Source: Deinococcus metalli
Lineage (GTDB): Bacteria; Deinococcota; Deinococci; Deinococcales; Deinococcaceae
Direction: 5' to 3'
NCBI RefSeq assembly: GCF_014201805.1
Contig: NZ_JACHFK010000001.1
Coordinates: 124,001-188,000, forward strand
DNA: 64,000 nt
The position numbers were made by a program, and so were the translations under genes. Position 1 is the first letter of the stretch. Each line of letters starts with the position of its first letter. Below are positions 20,393 to 29,167 of this stretch, one piece after another. Below the pieces are notes generated by a model, which made no database searches, was not told the origin of the DNA, and worked only from the letters and a program-made list of their open reading frames with translations.

Positions 20393-20398
20393 TACACT
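20393..20398 (+). promoter_or_regulatory. -10 element of the aromatic leader peptide and DAHP synthase transcript
   Basis: TACACT, 6 nt before the ATG of the leader peptide at 20405. Transcription would begin at or next to that ATG. Confidence 0.65.
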
Positions 20399-20404
20399 CC
20401 GGTC

Positions 20405-20455
20405 ATGCCGTCTTCCAGCGCGTTTTTTTATTGGCCCCTGTTCCGCCGGGCCTAG
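20405..20455 (+). CDS. Aromatic amino acid leader peptide of the DAHP synthase attenuator
   Basis: 16-residue peptide MPSSSAFFYWPLFRRA followed by TAG. Four consecutive aromatic codons (TTT TTT TAT TGG, 20423-20434) plus a TTC make it a sensor for charged tRNA(Phe), tRNA(Tyr) or tRNA(Trp). TTT and TAT are rare choices in this GC-rich DNA. The peptide has no Shine-Dalgarno and sits 6 nt after a -10 box, so it appears to be translated from a leaderless mRNA. It ends 25 nt before the terminator stem and 94 nt before the DAHP synthase start. Too short for homology proof; composition and position are the evidence. Confidence 0.8.
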   Translation: MPSSSAFFYWPLFRRA

Positions 20456-20510
20456 CTTTCGCGCTGATCACGACCCCACCGCCCGGTGAGCCCCGCAAGG
20501 CCACCGGGCG
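20444..20510 (+). promoter_or_regulatory. Ribosome-mediated transcription attenuator (antiterminator/terminator)
   Basis: Terminator stem: CGCCCGGTG (20480-20488) with CACCGGGCG (20502-20510), 9 bp, 13-nt loop, followed by TCTCTTTCC. Competing antiterminator: CGCCGGGC (20444-20451, the RRA codons of the leader) with GCCCGGTG (20481-20488), 8 pairs including one G-U. A ribosome stalled on the early aromatic codons leaves 20444-20451 free, so the antiterminator forms and DAHP synthase is transcribed. A ribosome reaching the TAG covers that strand and lets the terminator form. A further stem, CAGCGCG (20416-20422) with CGCGCTG (20460-20466), is possible when the leader is untranslated. Confidence 0.75.
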
Positions 20511-20549
20511 CGTCTCTTTCCGCCGTTTCCGGCAAAGGACCCTCCCCGC

Positions 20550-21638
20550 ATGACGCACCCCGATCCGAACGTCCAAGCTGGCCGCACCGAGAACCTCAAC
20601 GTGTCGGGGTTCACGCCGCTGATCACGCCGCGCGCGCTCAAGGCCCGTCACCCGCTGACCGCCGGCGCTGAGCGCACCGTGCTGGCCGGACGCCGCGCGG
20701 CGCAGGACATCCTGCACGGCCGCGACGACCGGCTGCTGGTCGTGGTGGGACCGTGCTCGATCCACGACCACGCGCAGGCGGTCGAGTACGCCCGGAAGCT
20801 GGCCGACCTGCGTGAGCGCGTGAACGACCGGCTGGAGGTGCAGATGCGGGTGTACGTGGACAAGCCGCGCACCACGGTCGGCTGGCGCGGCTACCTGCTC
20901 GACCCGGACATGACCGGCGCCAACGACATCAACAAGGGCCTGGAACTGACGCGCAGGCTGATGATCGAGGTGAGCGAGCTGGGCCTGCCGGTCGCCACTG
21001 AACTGCTTGACCCCTTCGCGCCGCAGTACCTGTTCGACGCCGTGGCGTGGGCGTGCCTGGGCGCCCGCACCACCGAGTCGCAGACGCACCGCGTGATGGC
21101 CAGCGCCGTCAGCGCGCCGATGGGCTTCAAGAACGGCACCGGCGGCGGCATCAAGCTCGCGGTGGACGCCATCGTGGCCTCGCGCGCGCCGCACGCCTTC
21201 TTCACCGTGGACGACGACGGCCAGGCCTGTATCGTCCACACGCTGGGCAACCCCGACGGCCACGTGATCCTGCGCGGTGGCCGCAGCGGTCCCAACTACG
21301 CGCCGCAGTTCGTGAAGGAGGCCGCGGACCTGATGACCGCCGCTGCCGTGAGTCCCGCCGTGATGGTGGACTGCTCGCACGCCAACAGCGGCAGCGACCA
21401 CACCCGCCAGGGCCTGGTGTGGCGCGACGTGCTGCACCAGCGCGCCGCCGGGCAACGCGCGATCCGGGGCCTGATGATCGAGAGCAACCTCGTGGGCGGC
21501 AAGCAGGCCATTCCCGCCGACCTGTCGCGGCTGGTGCCCGGTGTGAGCGTCACCGACGCCTGCGTGGGCTGGGACGAGACCGAGGCGCTGCTGTTCGAGG
21601 CGCACGCCGCCCTGTCGCGCGAACCCGTGCGGAGCTGA
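20550..21638 (+). CDS. aroF: 3-deoxy-7-phosphoheptulonate (DAHP) synthase, AroF/G/H type
   Basis: Condenses phosphoenolpyruvate with erythrose 4-phosphate, the first step of the shikimate pathway to Phe, Tyr and Trp. 362 aa, usual for type I AroFGH enzymes. Seen: [68 protein letters not shown], and [15 protein letters not shown] near residue 270, with metal and substrate residues kept. AAAGGA about 12 nt before the ATG. Expression is probably set by the upstream attenuator. The choice of aroF over aroG or aroH is nominal. Confidence 0.94.
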   Translation: MTHPDPNVQAGRTENLNVSGFTPLITPRALKARHPLTAGAERTVLAGRRAAQDILHGRDDRLLVVVGPCSIHDHAQAVEYARKLADLRERVNDRLEVQMRVYVDKPRTTVGWRGYLLDPDMTGANDINKGLELTRRLMIEVSELGLPVATELLDPFAPQYLFDAVAWACLGARTTESQTHRVMASAVSAPMGFKNGTGGGIKLAVDAIVASRAPHAFFTVDDDGQACIVHTLGNPDGHVILRGGRSGPNYAPQFVKEAADLMTAAAVSPAVMVDCSHANSGSDHTRQGLVWRDVLHQRAAGQRAIRGLMIESNLVGGKQAIPADLSRLVPGVSVTDACVGWDETEALLFEAHAALSREPVRS

Positions 21639-21671
21639 GCGACCCGGCACGGACTGGCACGGCCCAACCCT

Positions 21672-21700
21672 GGCCCCGCCTACGGTCTGCCGGCGGGGCC
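21672..21700 (+). terminator. Terminator hairpin after DAHP synthase
   Basis: 9-bp stem GGCCCCGCC (21672-21680) with GGCGGGGCC (21692-21700), 34 nt after the stop. The run of Ts is missing. Confidence 0.55.
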
Positions 21701-21716
21701 TGCGCCATGGTGGGGC

Positions 21717-21893
21717 ATGGCTCACCACCCATCGCCGCCCGGCCAGGGCCGCCCACCGTCGCAGCGCGACAGCAAGGTCTGCGTGGTGTGCGGGCGACCC
21801 TTCACGTGGCGCAAGAAGTGGGAGCGCGACTGGGAGCACGTGAAGTACTGCTCCGACCGCTGCCGGGCCGCGTCCAAGAAGGGCGACGCATGA
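21717..21893 (+). CDS. DUF2256 domain protein (58 aa)
   Basis: 58 aa zinc-binding protein. [20 protein letters not shown] followed by [10 protein letters not shown] matches DUF2256, whose four cysteines (CxxC and CxxxC) probably bind zinc. Function unknown; family members often accompany photolyase or cryptochrome-type genes. Here its stop overlaps the uvsE start as ATGA, so it is translationally coupled to a UV-repair enzyme. A second ATG 11 nt upstream is out of frame. Confidence 0.85.
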   Translation: MAHHPSPPGQGRPPSQRDSKVCVVCGRPFTWRKKWERDWEHVKYCSDRCRAASKKGDA

Positions 21894-22783
21894 CCACGCC
21901 CTCGTGGGGGCTGGTGTGCATGACGGTCGGCCCGGAACTGCGCTTCCGCACCATCACCCGCACGCGCTACGAACAGCTGGACCCGGCCGGGCGCGAGGCG
22001 GCGCTGCGGGACATCTATGCGCACAACATCGCGCGCACCGGCTCGGCGGCGGCGTTCTGCGCCGCGCGCGGCATCGGCATGTACCGCCTGAGTTCTGCCC
22101 TGTTCCCGATGCTCGACCTTGGCGGCGACGACACCGGCGCGGCCGTGCTGGACAGCCTGGCGCCGGAACTGCGCGCGGCCGGGCAGGCCTTCCTGGACGC
22201 CGACATCCGCGTGCTGATGCACCCGGACCAGTTCATCGTCCTGAACTCCGACAGCCCCGACGTGCGGGCCCGCAGCGTGCAGGCCATCGGCGCCCACGCC
22301 CGCGTGATGGACGGCCTGGGCCTGGAGCGCAGCGTGTGGAACCTGCTGCTGCTGCACGGCGGCAAGGGCGGCCGGGCAGCCGAACTCCAGGCCGTGATCC
22401 CGGACCTGCCGGACGGCGTGAGACTCCGCCTTGCGCTGGAAAACGACGAGCGCGCGTACAGCCCGGCCGAGCTGCTGCCCGTGTGCGAGGCGACCGGCGT
22501 GCCCTTGGTGTTCGACGCGCACCACCACGTCGTCCACGACCGCCTGCCTGACCAGGAGCACCCCAGCGTGCGGCAGTGGGTGCTGGCGGCCCGCGCCACG
22601 TGGTCGCCGCCGCAGTGGCAGGTCGTGCACCTGAGCACCGGCATCGACGGCCCGCAGGACCGCCGCCACAGCCACCTGATCTCGGCGGTGCCCAGCGCCT
22701 ACGCGGACGTGCCGTGGATCGAGGTGGAGGCCAAGGGCAAGGAGGAGGCGATCGCCGCGCTGATGGCCGGCCCCCCGGCGTGA
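21890..22783 (+). CDS. uvsE: UV damage endonuclease UvsE/UvdE
   Basis: Metal-dependent endonuclease that nicks DNA 5' of pyrimidine dimers and other lesions, the alternative excision pathway of Deinococcus. 297 aa, TIM-barrel. Seen: [22 protein letters not shown] at the start, [64 protein letters not shown] and HLSTG, giving the full set of His, Asp and Glu metal ligands. Start overlaps the DUF2256 stop. It ends 7 bp from a convergent gene. Confidence 0.95.
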   Translation: MTTPSWGLVCMTVGPELRFRTITRTRYEQLDPAGREAALRDIYAHNIARTGSAAAFCAARGIGMYRLSSALFPMLDLGGDDTGAAVLDSLAPELRAAGQAFLDADIRVLMHPDQFIVLNSDSPDVRARSVQAIGAHARVMDGLGLERSVWNLLLLHGGKGGRAAELQAVIPDLPDGVRLRLALENDERAYSPAELLPVCEATGVPLVFDAHHHVVHDRLPDQEHPSVRQWVLAARATWSPPQWQVVHLSTGIDGPQDRRHSHLISAVPSAYADVPWIEVEAKGKEEAIAALMAGPPA

Positions 22784-22790
22784 CCGGGGC

Positions 22791-23117
22791 CTAGCCGTCG
22801 GCCAGCCGCAGCAGCAGCACGCCCAGCACCACCACCATCGCGCCCACGAGCTTGAGCCACGACTGCGGCTCGCCCAGCGCCAGCACGCCCAGCGCGTAGG
22901 CCGTGACCGCCTCCAGCCCCAGCACGATGATGTACGTGCTGCTCATGGACGCGCCGCGCATGGCGAGTGCCTGGAGCGCCGCGCCCAGCACGAAGCACGC
23001 GAACACTGCCGCAGACGGCCCCAGCACCGTCAGGCCCTGCGAGAGCTTCATGAAGTACCCGCCGGCGCTGAACACCAGCGCGGCGCCGATCAGCAGGGCC
23101 AGAGAGGGCACGGTCAC
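22791..23117 (-). CDS. Small multidrug resistance (SMR)-like membrane protein without the helix-1 Glu
   Basis: 108 aa with four hydrophobic helices, the SMR size. [29 protein letters not shown] aligns with the KxSEGFT segment after helix 1 of EmrE-type proteins. The Glu essential for proton coupling in helix 1 (E14 in EmrE) is replaced: the aligned stretch reads [13 protein letters not shown] Glu does occur in helix 3 ([10 protein letters not shown]). GTG at 23117 has AAGGAG 4 nt upstream. It could be a lipid or polyamine exporter or a structural half of a pair; no partner is adjacent. Confidence 0.72.
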   Translation of the reverse strand: MTVPSLALLIGAALVFSAGGYFMKLSQGLTVLGPSAAVFACFVLGAALQALAMRGASMSSTYIIVLGLEAVTAYALGVLALGEPQSWLKLVGAMVVVLGVLLLRLADG

Positions 23118-23155
23118 GGCGCTCCTTGTACCACGCCGGACGCCGCCCGGCGCGC

Positions 23156-23161
23156 TACCCT
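23156..23161 (+). promoter_or_regulatory. -10 element of the DEDDh exonuclease gene
   Basis: TACCCT, 7 nt before the GTG at 23169. Confidence 0.6.
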
Positions 23162-23168
23162 GGAGCGC

Positions 23169-23732
23169 GTGGATGTCGTCGTGTTCGATCTGGAGACCAC
23201 GGGCCTGTCGCCCGAGCGTGACGGCATCGTCGAGATCGGCGCGCTGCGCGTGGTGGACGGCCGGATTGACGAGTCGCAGCGCTTCGAGACGCTGGTGCGC
23301 CCCACCACCGCCACGGGCGAGACGATGCTGATTCCGTGGCACGCCCAGCGGGTGCACGGCATCAGCAACGACATGGTGAGCCGCGCGCCCACCATTGCCG
23401 AGGTGCTGCCCGAGTTCCTCGACTTCGTGGGTGCCTCGGGCGTCGTGGCGCACAACATCGGGTTCGACGGCGGGTTCATGCGCGCCAACGCCGCGCGCCT
23501 GGGCCTGTCGTGGCGCCCGGCGGCCGAGCACTGCACCGTGCAGCTCTCGCGCCGCGCCTTCCCGAAGGAGCGGGCGCACAACCTGACGGTGCTGGCCGAG
23601 CGGCTGGGCCTGAGTTTCGCGCCGGGCGGCCGCCACCGCTCCTTCGGAGACGTGCAGGTGACCGCGCAGGCGTACGTGCGGCTGCTGGACCTGCTCGGGC
23701 AGGCCGCCGTCACTCCAGCAGCGAGTAGATGA
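23169..23732 (+). CDS. DEDDh 3'-5' exonuclease (DnaQ/epsilon-like)
   Basis: 187 aa. Exo [24 protein letters not shown] carries the Asp-Glu pair. HGISNDMV and [13 protein letters not shown] (Exo II) follow, then [12 protein letters not shown] (Exo III with His and Asp). The complete DEDDh set predicts an active exonuclease, either a proofreading subunit or a free repair nuclease. No polymerase domain is attached. GTG start. Its 3' end overlaps the convergent gene by 23 bp. Confidence 0.88.
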   Translation: MDVVVFDLETTGLSPERDGIVEIGALRVVDGRIDESQRFETLVRPTTATGETMLIPWHAQRVHGISNDMVSRAPTIAEVLPEFLDFVGASGVVAHNIGFDGGFMRANAARLGLSWRPAAEHCTVQLSRRAFPKERAHNLTVLAERLGLSFAPGGRHRSFGDVQVTAQAYVRLLDLLGQAAVTPAASR

Positions 23733-24360
23733 CGGTCTGGGCACCGTCCAGCGGCACGTGCCCATCTGTCACGGTCGTGCGCAGGGGGCCGCCCAGGCCG
23801 GCCGCCGCGTCCAGCAGCGGGCCGGCAGCCCCGGCGTCCAGCGTGCCCCACAGGTGGGCCGCGCCGCCCGGCGCCGAGGCCCGCCACAGCAGCGCTCCGA
23901 CCGGCGTGCCGGCGCGGTAGGCGAGCAGCAGCGCCGCGTCCCGGTCGCCCTCCAGCCGCGGCGCGAGGTGCCGCGCGAGGGCGTCGGCCCAGCCCGGCGT
24001 GCCGTACGCCCGCGCGAGCACGTCCGCCCACGCCGCCAGGTGCAGGCGCGACACCTGCTCGACGGCCACCCCGGTCTCCGGCACGCCGCCGGTGAAGCGG
24101 CCGACCTGCACGCGGGCCACCTCCCGGGCTCCAGGCACCGCGCGCGTGGACGCGACCAGCACGGGCACGCCCTGGCCTTCGTGCCACTCGCGGACGGCGT
24201 CCAGATCCACGCCGGAGGGGTCGTCCGGCAGGAACGTCGCGTTCAGCGCCAGCACGTTCACGCCGGGGGTGAGCAGCGTCACGGCGCCGCCCTGCTCGCG
24301 CTGAATCACCGACAGGGGCGTGTGGTACGCGACAACGTCGGCCAGTTCGGGCGCGAGCAC
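23710..24360 (-). CDS. GNAT-like acetyltransferase, uncertain
   Basis: 216 aa. The C-terminal half ([26 protein letters not shown], then [21 protein letters not shown]) resembles a GCN5-related N-acetyltransferase, with the usual V-G-x-L-L strand but no clear acetyl-CoA P-loop (Q/RxxGxG/A). The N-terminal half could be a second degenerate GNAT domain. GTG at 24360 chosen because it follows the upstream TAG by 8 nt. Substrate unknown. Confidence 0.55.
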   Translation of the reverse strand: MLAPELADVVAYHTPLSVIQREQGGAVTLLTPGVNVLALNATFLPDDPSGVDLDAVREWHEGQGVPVLVASTRAVPGAREVARVQVGRFTGGVPETGVAVEQVSRLHLAAWADVLARAYGTPGWADALARHLAPRLEGDRDAALLLAYRAGTPVGALLWRASAPGGAAHLWGTLDAGAAGPLLDAAAGLGGPLRTTVTDGHVPLDGAQTVIYSLLE

Positions 24361-24368
24361 GCCGGGGC

Positions 24369-24893
24369 CTACAGGGCGCGGCGCACGGTGCAGATCGCGC
24401 CGTCCGTGGCGTCGCCGGCCGCCACGCGCAGCAGCGCCAGCGGCGACAGTTTCGGCCGGGCCGCCAGCGTCGCCTGCCACTGCCTGCCCAGACGGTTCAG
24501 GGCTGTGCCCAGGTCGGCGGTGGGCACGGTCAGGGTCAGGCCGCTGTGCAGGGGCGGCCGGCCCGTTCCGAACGCGCACAGGCGCACCCGCCTGGGCGTG
24601 CCGGTCAGCGGCGTGAGCGCCGTGACGGTCAGCGTGCCGTCCCGGCCGTTCATCACGGCGACCATGCTGAAGGCCTTGTCGTCGCCCACCAGGCCGAAGC
24701 TGGTCATGGTGCCCGCCGACTGCTCCACGCTCACGACCGTGAAGGTGGCGCGGTTGACGCTCAGGCCGGTCCCGGCCTCGCGGAAGTCCAGGGTCCAGCG
24801 GCTGTTCAGTGTGAAGGGTGAAGGAGCAGGAGAAGTCGCCGCGCCTGCCATCGACACCATCATCATCGCCAGCAGGACCGCCACTCGCCTCAT
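24369..24893 (-). CDS. Secreted protein of unknown function
   Basis: 174 aa. Signal peptide MRRVAVLLAMMMVSMAGAAT with cleavage after about residue 18. The mature part is beta-rich (TLNSRWTLDFREA, TFTVVSVEQSAGTMTSFGLV), and its only two cysteines (CAFG and CTVRR) may pair. No family recognised. It is followed closely by the GNAT-like gene. Start fixed by the signal peptide and by TACGCT 7 nt upstream. Confidence 0.68.
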   Translation of the reverse strand: MRRVAVLLAMMMVSMAGAATSPAPSPFTLNSRWTLDFREAGTGLSVNRATFTVVSVEQSAGTMTSFGLVGDDKAFSMVAVMNGRDGTLTVTALTPLTGTPRRVRLCAFGTGRPPLHSGLTLTVPTADLGTALNRLGRQWQATLAARPKLSPLALLRVAAGDATDGAICTVRRAL

Positions 24894-24900
24894 CCCGGGC

Positions 24901-24906
24901 AGCGTA
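24901..24906 (-). promoter_or_regulatory. -10 element of the secreted protein gene
   Basis: TACGCT (leftward), 7 nt before the ATG at 24893. Confidence 0.55.
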
Positions 24907-24958
24907 GCGGTTTTGCCCGCCCACGGCGTGAGGACGCGGCTCGACAGGACACGCACTA

Positions 24959-24991
24959 CCCCCGGTTCCTTCAGGAAAACGGAACCGGGGG
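24959..24991 (-). terminator. Terminator after the MoxR-type ATPase gene
   Basis: 11-bp perfect stem CCCCCGGTTCC (24959-24969) with GGAACCGGGGG (24981-24991), located 19 nt after the stop. The loop contains GTTTTCC read leftward. Confidence 0.75.
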
Positions 24992-25009
24992 TGAGAGGAC
25001 GGGCCGGGC

Positions 25010-26461
<1,452 letters not shown>

Positions 26462-26470
26462 CTTGCGCGG

Positions 26471-26476
26471 ACGCTA
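26471..26476 (-). promoter_or_regulatory. -10 element of the MoxR-type ATPase gene
   Basis: TAGCGT (leftward), 9 nt before the ATG at 26461. Confidence 0.45.
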
Positions 26477-26542
26477 CCACGCACCTGTGCAGGGGAATGT
26501 GCGGGTGGTGGCGGAATGCCGGAGCCGGTGTGGTCTCCGGAC

Positions 26543-27043
26543 TCAACTCGGGCTGTGTGACGCCGCCGCCGCGTCCGACGCCTGCTCGTCCTCCAGCGCC
26601 TTGTACGCGCACACCGCGGCCAGGGCGCCCAGCAAAGGCGGCACGCCCCCCAGCTCCAGCTGCACGTCCTTGCCGTCCACCACGCCGCCGATCCGGCCGT
26701 GCAGGTGCCCGCCATCGACCGTCAGGCGCACGTCCTTGCCGTCGATGCGGCCCGAGTAGCGCCCCTCGATGCGGTTCCCGTGGAGGCCCAGGTGCACGTC
26801 GTCGCCGTCGATACGCCCACCCAGGCGCACGTCCACCCGCTCCGGCGTCACGTCGCCGTCCGCGTCGAAGCCCGCGAAGGTGCCGCCGACGCGGCCGTCC
26901 ACGTCGCCGGCGCGCAGCGTCAGGTGGATGTCCTTGCCCTCGAAGCGCCCGCCGATGCGGCCCGACAGGCGCTCGCCGTTCCAGTCCGCGTGCACGTCGT
27001 AGCCCTGGGTGATTCCGCCAATGCGTCCGTTCAGGTTCGCCAT
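26543..27043 (-). CDS. Protein made of six 22-residue GRIGG repeats
   Basis: 166 aa. Residues 4-135 are six consecutive units of 22 residues, starting at 4, 26, 48, 70, 92 and 114. Each has hydrophobic-x-G-R-hydrophobic-G-G near its start and G-x-D-[VI]-x-L in the middle, in variants such as LSGRIGG, VDVRLGG and LHGRIGG. The regular spacing implies a beta-solenoid or stacked beta-hairpins. A short hydrophobic segment (PPLLGALAAVCAYKAL) and an acidic tail follow. No signal peptide. I do not recognise the family; a polymer-forming scaffold is one possibility. It ends upstream of the MoxR ATPase gene and starts 2 bp after the EamA gene stop, all leftward. Confidence 0.7.
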   Translation of the reverse strand: MANLNGRIGGITQGYDVHADWNGERLSGRIGGRFEGKDIHLTLRAGDVDGRVGGTFAGFDADGDVTPERVDVRLGGRIDGDDVHLGLHGNRIEGRYSGRIDGKDVRLTVDGGHLHGRIGGVVDGKDVQLELGGVPPLLGALAAVCAYKALEDEQASDAAAASHSPS

Positions 27044-27044
27044 G

Positions 27045-27947
27045 TCACGAGGTACGCGCCAGAGCCGGCGATGGTTGCGGCGCGGCCGCCAGCGCCACGC
27101 CAGCCACGCACAGCGCCAGGCCCGCCAGCGAGGCCGCGCTCAGGCGCTCGCCGTACAGCAGCCACGTCTCCAGCACGGCCAGCGGCGGCACCAGGTAGAA
27201 CAGGCTGCCCACCCGCGCGGCCGGCAGGTCGCGGAGCAGCGTCATCAGCAGCAGGATCGCCCCGACCGACAGCACCAGCACCAGCCACGTCAGCGACACC
27301 ACGAACTCCGTGGTCCAGTGGACCTCGCCGCCGCCGCGCGCCAGCGTCACGAGGCCCAGCGCGGCGGCGCTCGCCACGTACTGCGCGGTGGTGCCGCCCA
27401 GCAGCGGCATGTCGGCCCCCACCCGGCGCTGGTACAGCGTGCCCGCCGTGGTGCACGCCAGCGCGACCAGCGCCGCCACGACGGCCCCGGTGCCCACGCT
27501 GCCCCCGGCGCCCACCCGGCCCTCCACGACCAGCAGCACGCCCACGAAGCCCAGGGCCAGCCCCGCCCACTGCCGCGACGTGACCCGCTCGCCCAGCACC
27601 GGCCACGACAACCCCGCGGTCAGCAGCGGCTGCACGCCCACCAGCACGCTGGTGATGCCGGCGGGCAGGCCCAGCCAGATCGCGGTGGTCACGCCGCCCA
27701 GGTACCCGGCGTGCAGCAGCAGGCCCGTCACGGCGGCGCGGCCCGCCTGCCCGCGCGTGGGCCACGGAGCGCGCAGCAGCGCGGTCAGCAGCCCCATCAG
27801 CCCGGCGGCGATGGTGAAGCGCAGCGCCAGGAATGCAAAAGGATCGGCGTTGCGCGCCGCACCCTTCGTGCCGATGAAGCCCGTGCTCCACAGCACCACG
27901 AACAGCAGCGGCGCGGCGGCCAGGGCAGCGGACTTCACGCGGGACAT
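27045..27947 (-). CDS. EamA/DMT family transporter
   Basis: 300 aa with about ten hydrophobic helices and the two EamA halves typical of drug/metabolite exporters: WSTGFIGTKGAARNADPFAFLALR in the first half, QPLLTAGLSWPVLGERVT at the end of it and FYLVPPLAVLETWLLYGERL in the second. The start at 27947 (MSRVKSAAL) is preferred to a longer reading because TAGCCT lies 5 nt upstream. Substrate unknown. It could lie in the operon of the two VOC genes upstream, though it has its own -10 box. Confidence 0.86.
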   Translation of the reverse strand: MSRVKSAALAAAPLLFVVLWSTGFIGTKGAARNADPFAFLALRFTIAAGLMGLLTALLRAPWPTRGQAGRAAVTGLLLHAGYLGGVTTAIWLGLPAGITSVLVGVQPLLTAGLSWPVLGERVTSRQWAGLALGFVGVLLVVEGRVGAGGSVGTGAVVAALVALACTTAGTLYQRRVGADMPLLGGTTAQYVASAAALGLVTLARGGGEVHWTTEFVVSLTWLVLVLSVGAILLLMTLLRDLPAARVGSLFYLVPPLAVLETWLLYGERLSAASLAGLALCVAGVALAAAPQPSPALARTS

Positions 27948-27952
27948 ACGGC

Positions 27953-27958
27953 AGGCTA
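27953..27958 (-). promoter_or_regulatory. -10 element of the EamA transporter gene
   Basis: TAGCCT (leftward), 5 nt before the ATG at 27947. Confidence 0.5.
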
Positions 27959-27981
27959 GTGCAGCGTGCACCGGCCCGCGT

Positions 27982-28389
27982 TCACGTCGTCCAGGATCGC
28001 TGGCACAGCACCAGCCGGTAGCCGTCCGGGTCGGCCACGGTCACGCCCCAGCGCTCCCAGTACGGATTCAGCGCCGTGACCCGCCGCCCGCCGTGCGCCA
28101 CCATCCGCTCGACCAGCGCGGGCGGCACCGGCGCGTCCAGATACAGCACCAGCAGGTCCTCCGGCGTGGGCGTCGGCCGGACGTCGTGGTGCCGCGCCCG
28201 CGTGAGTTCCAGGTGCCAGAGCGCGCCCGGCACGCCCAGCATCAGCAACTCGGCGAAGTCGTCGGCATCGCTGCGCCACAGCACGCTCAGGCCCACGCCG
28301 TCCACGTAGAACGCCTCGGCGGCGCGCAGATCCGCACTCGGCCGCGCGATGCGGATGGGCGTGGCGGCCGTGACGGTGGGCGGCGTCAT
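27982..28389 (-). CDS. VOC (glyoxalase/bleomycin-resistance) family protein
   Basis: 135 aa, one VOC module pair. TPIRIARPSADLRAAEAFYVDGVGLSVLW begins the first beta-alpha-beta-beta-beta unit, and VTALNPYWERWGVTVADPDGYRLVLCQRSW ends the second. The terminal ADPDGYR is the family signature. Metal ligands at the usual positions are not all clear, so binding rather than catalysis is possible. ATG overlaps the stop of the preceding VOC gene (ATGA), so both are co-translated and probably under SoxR control. Confidence 0.83.
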   Translation of the reverse strand: MTPPTVTAATPIRIARPSADLRAAEAFYVDGVGLSVLWRSDADDFAELLMLGVPGALWHLELTRARHHDVRPTPTPEDLLVLYLDAPVPPALVERMVAHGGRRVTALNPYWERWGVTVADPDGYRLVLCQRSWTT

Positions 28390-29054
28390 CCGGGGGCTCC
28401 GGCGACCACCGTGTCCTCCGCCGTGAGGGTGCGGCCCCCGTCCCACGCGAGCGTGAAGGGTGCGGGCACGGCGGGCCGTCCATCCGGCATCCACCCGCGT
28501 CCGGCGGGCACCACGATCAGCATGCCGTCGTGGCTGCCCACGGCGGTGAAGGTGTCGCTCTGGCCGTTGAAGGGGAAGATGCCGCGCTCCTCGCCCAGCC
28601 GGCGCACGGCGGCGGGGACGTCCCGCACCACCACGCCGTACTCGCTGAGGTGCAGGACATGCTGCGGCCCGAAGAAGCCCGCATGGTCGTGCGGCCGGTC
28701 ATGCCGGGCGATGAATTCCACGATGTTCCCGGCCGGGTCGTCGAAGTACACGTTGGTGGTGTTCCAGCGGGCGTTCGGCCCGAAACAGGTGCGGCCGTCC
28801 GCGTCGGCCAGCAGGAGCACGCGCGCTCCCAGCCACGCCTGCGCGCCGTCCACCAGCGTGCGGGGAATGTCGAGGGCGAAGTGCGAGAACGCCGCGTGGG
28901 CCGGGTCATGCACGAAGGTCACGCGGCTGGCACCGACCTGCACGGTCACATGCTGCGGCGTGTCCTCCAGGAGGTTCAGGCCGAGGGTGCCGGCGTAGAA
29001 GTCGCGCTGGGCACCGAGGTCGCGGGCGTGCAGGGTCAGGTGGTCGAGGTGCAT
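28386..29054 (-). CDS. VOC (glyoxalase/extradiol dioxygenase-like) family protein
   Basis: 222 aa, larger than a single VOC pair. MHLDHLTLHARDLGAQRDFYAGTLGLNL is the first module. FDDPAGNIVEFIARHDR near residue 115 is the second, with the conserved D-P-x-G-N-x-x-E metal-ligand strand. The C-terminal third adds another half-module. Members detoxify electrophiles such as methylglyoxal or antibiotics, or isomerise metabolites. Divergent from soxR across 113 bp containing a SoxR box with promoter elements pointing to this gene. Confidence 0.85.
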   Translation of the reverse strand: MHLDHLTLHARDLGAQRDFYAGTLGLNLLEDTPQHVTVQVGASRVTFVHDPAHAAFSHFALDIPRTLVDGAQAWLGARVLLLADADGRTCFGPNARWNTTNVYFDDPAGNIVEFIARHDRPHDHAGFFGPQHVLHLSEYGVVVRDVPAAVRRLGEERGIFPFNGQSDTFTAVGSHDGMLIVVPAGRGWMPDGRPAVPAPFTLAWDGGRTLTAEDTVVAGAPG

Positions 29055-29136
29055 GGGCGCTCCAGTGGGGGAGAGGGGCCGGTGGTCACGGGCGGACGGT
29101 GAGGGCGCGGAGAAACGGCGGCGCGGTCATGTCCCT

Positions 29137-29167
29137 ATCGTGAAACCTCACGTACACTTGAGGTCAA
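29137..29167 (-). promoter_or_regulatory. SoxR-regulated promoter of the VOC operon (SoxR box 29146-29163)
   Basis: CCTCACGTACACTTGAGG (29146-29163) has perfect CCTCA/TGAGG outer arms and 15 of 18 positions in common with the E. coli soxS box. Leftward, TTGACC (29167-29162) and CACGAT (29142-29137) are separated by 19 bp with the box between them, the overlong spacer that MerR-family activators correct by twisting DNA. On the + strand TACACT (29153-29158) lies 9 nt before the soxR start, so SoxR would also occlude its own promoter. Confidence 0.72.

Noticed and set aside
20403..21839. Leftward 478-residue frame opposite DAHP synthase
   Set aside because: Mirror of the real gene's third-position bias, no recognisable motif; it also covers the attenuator.
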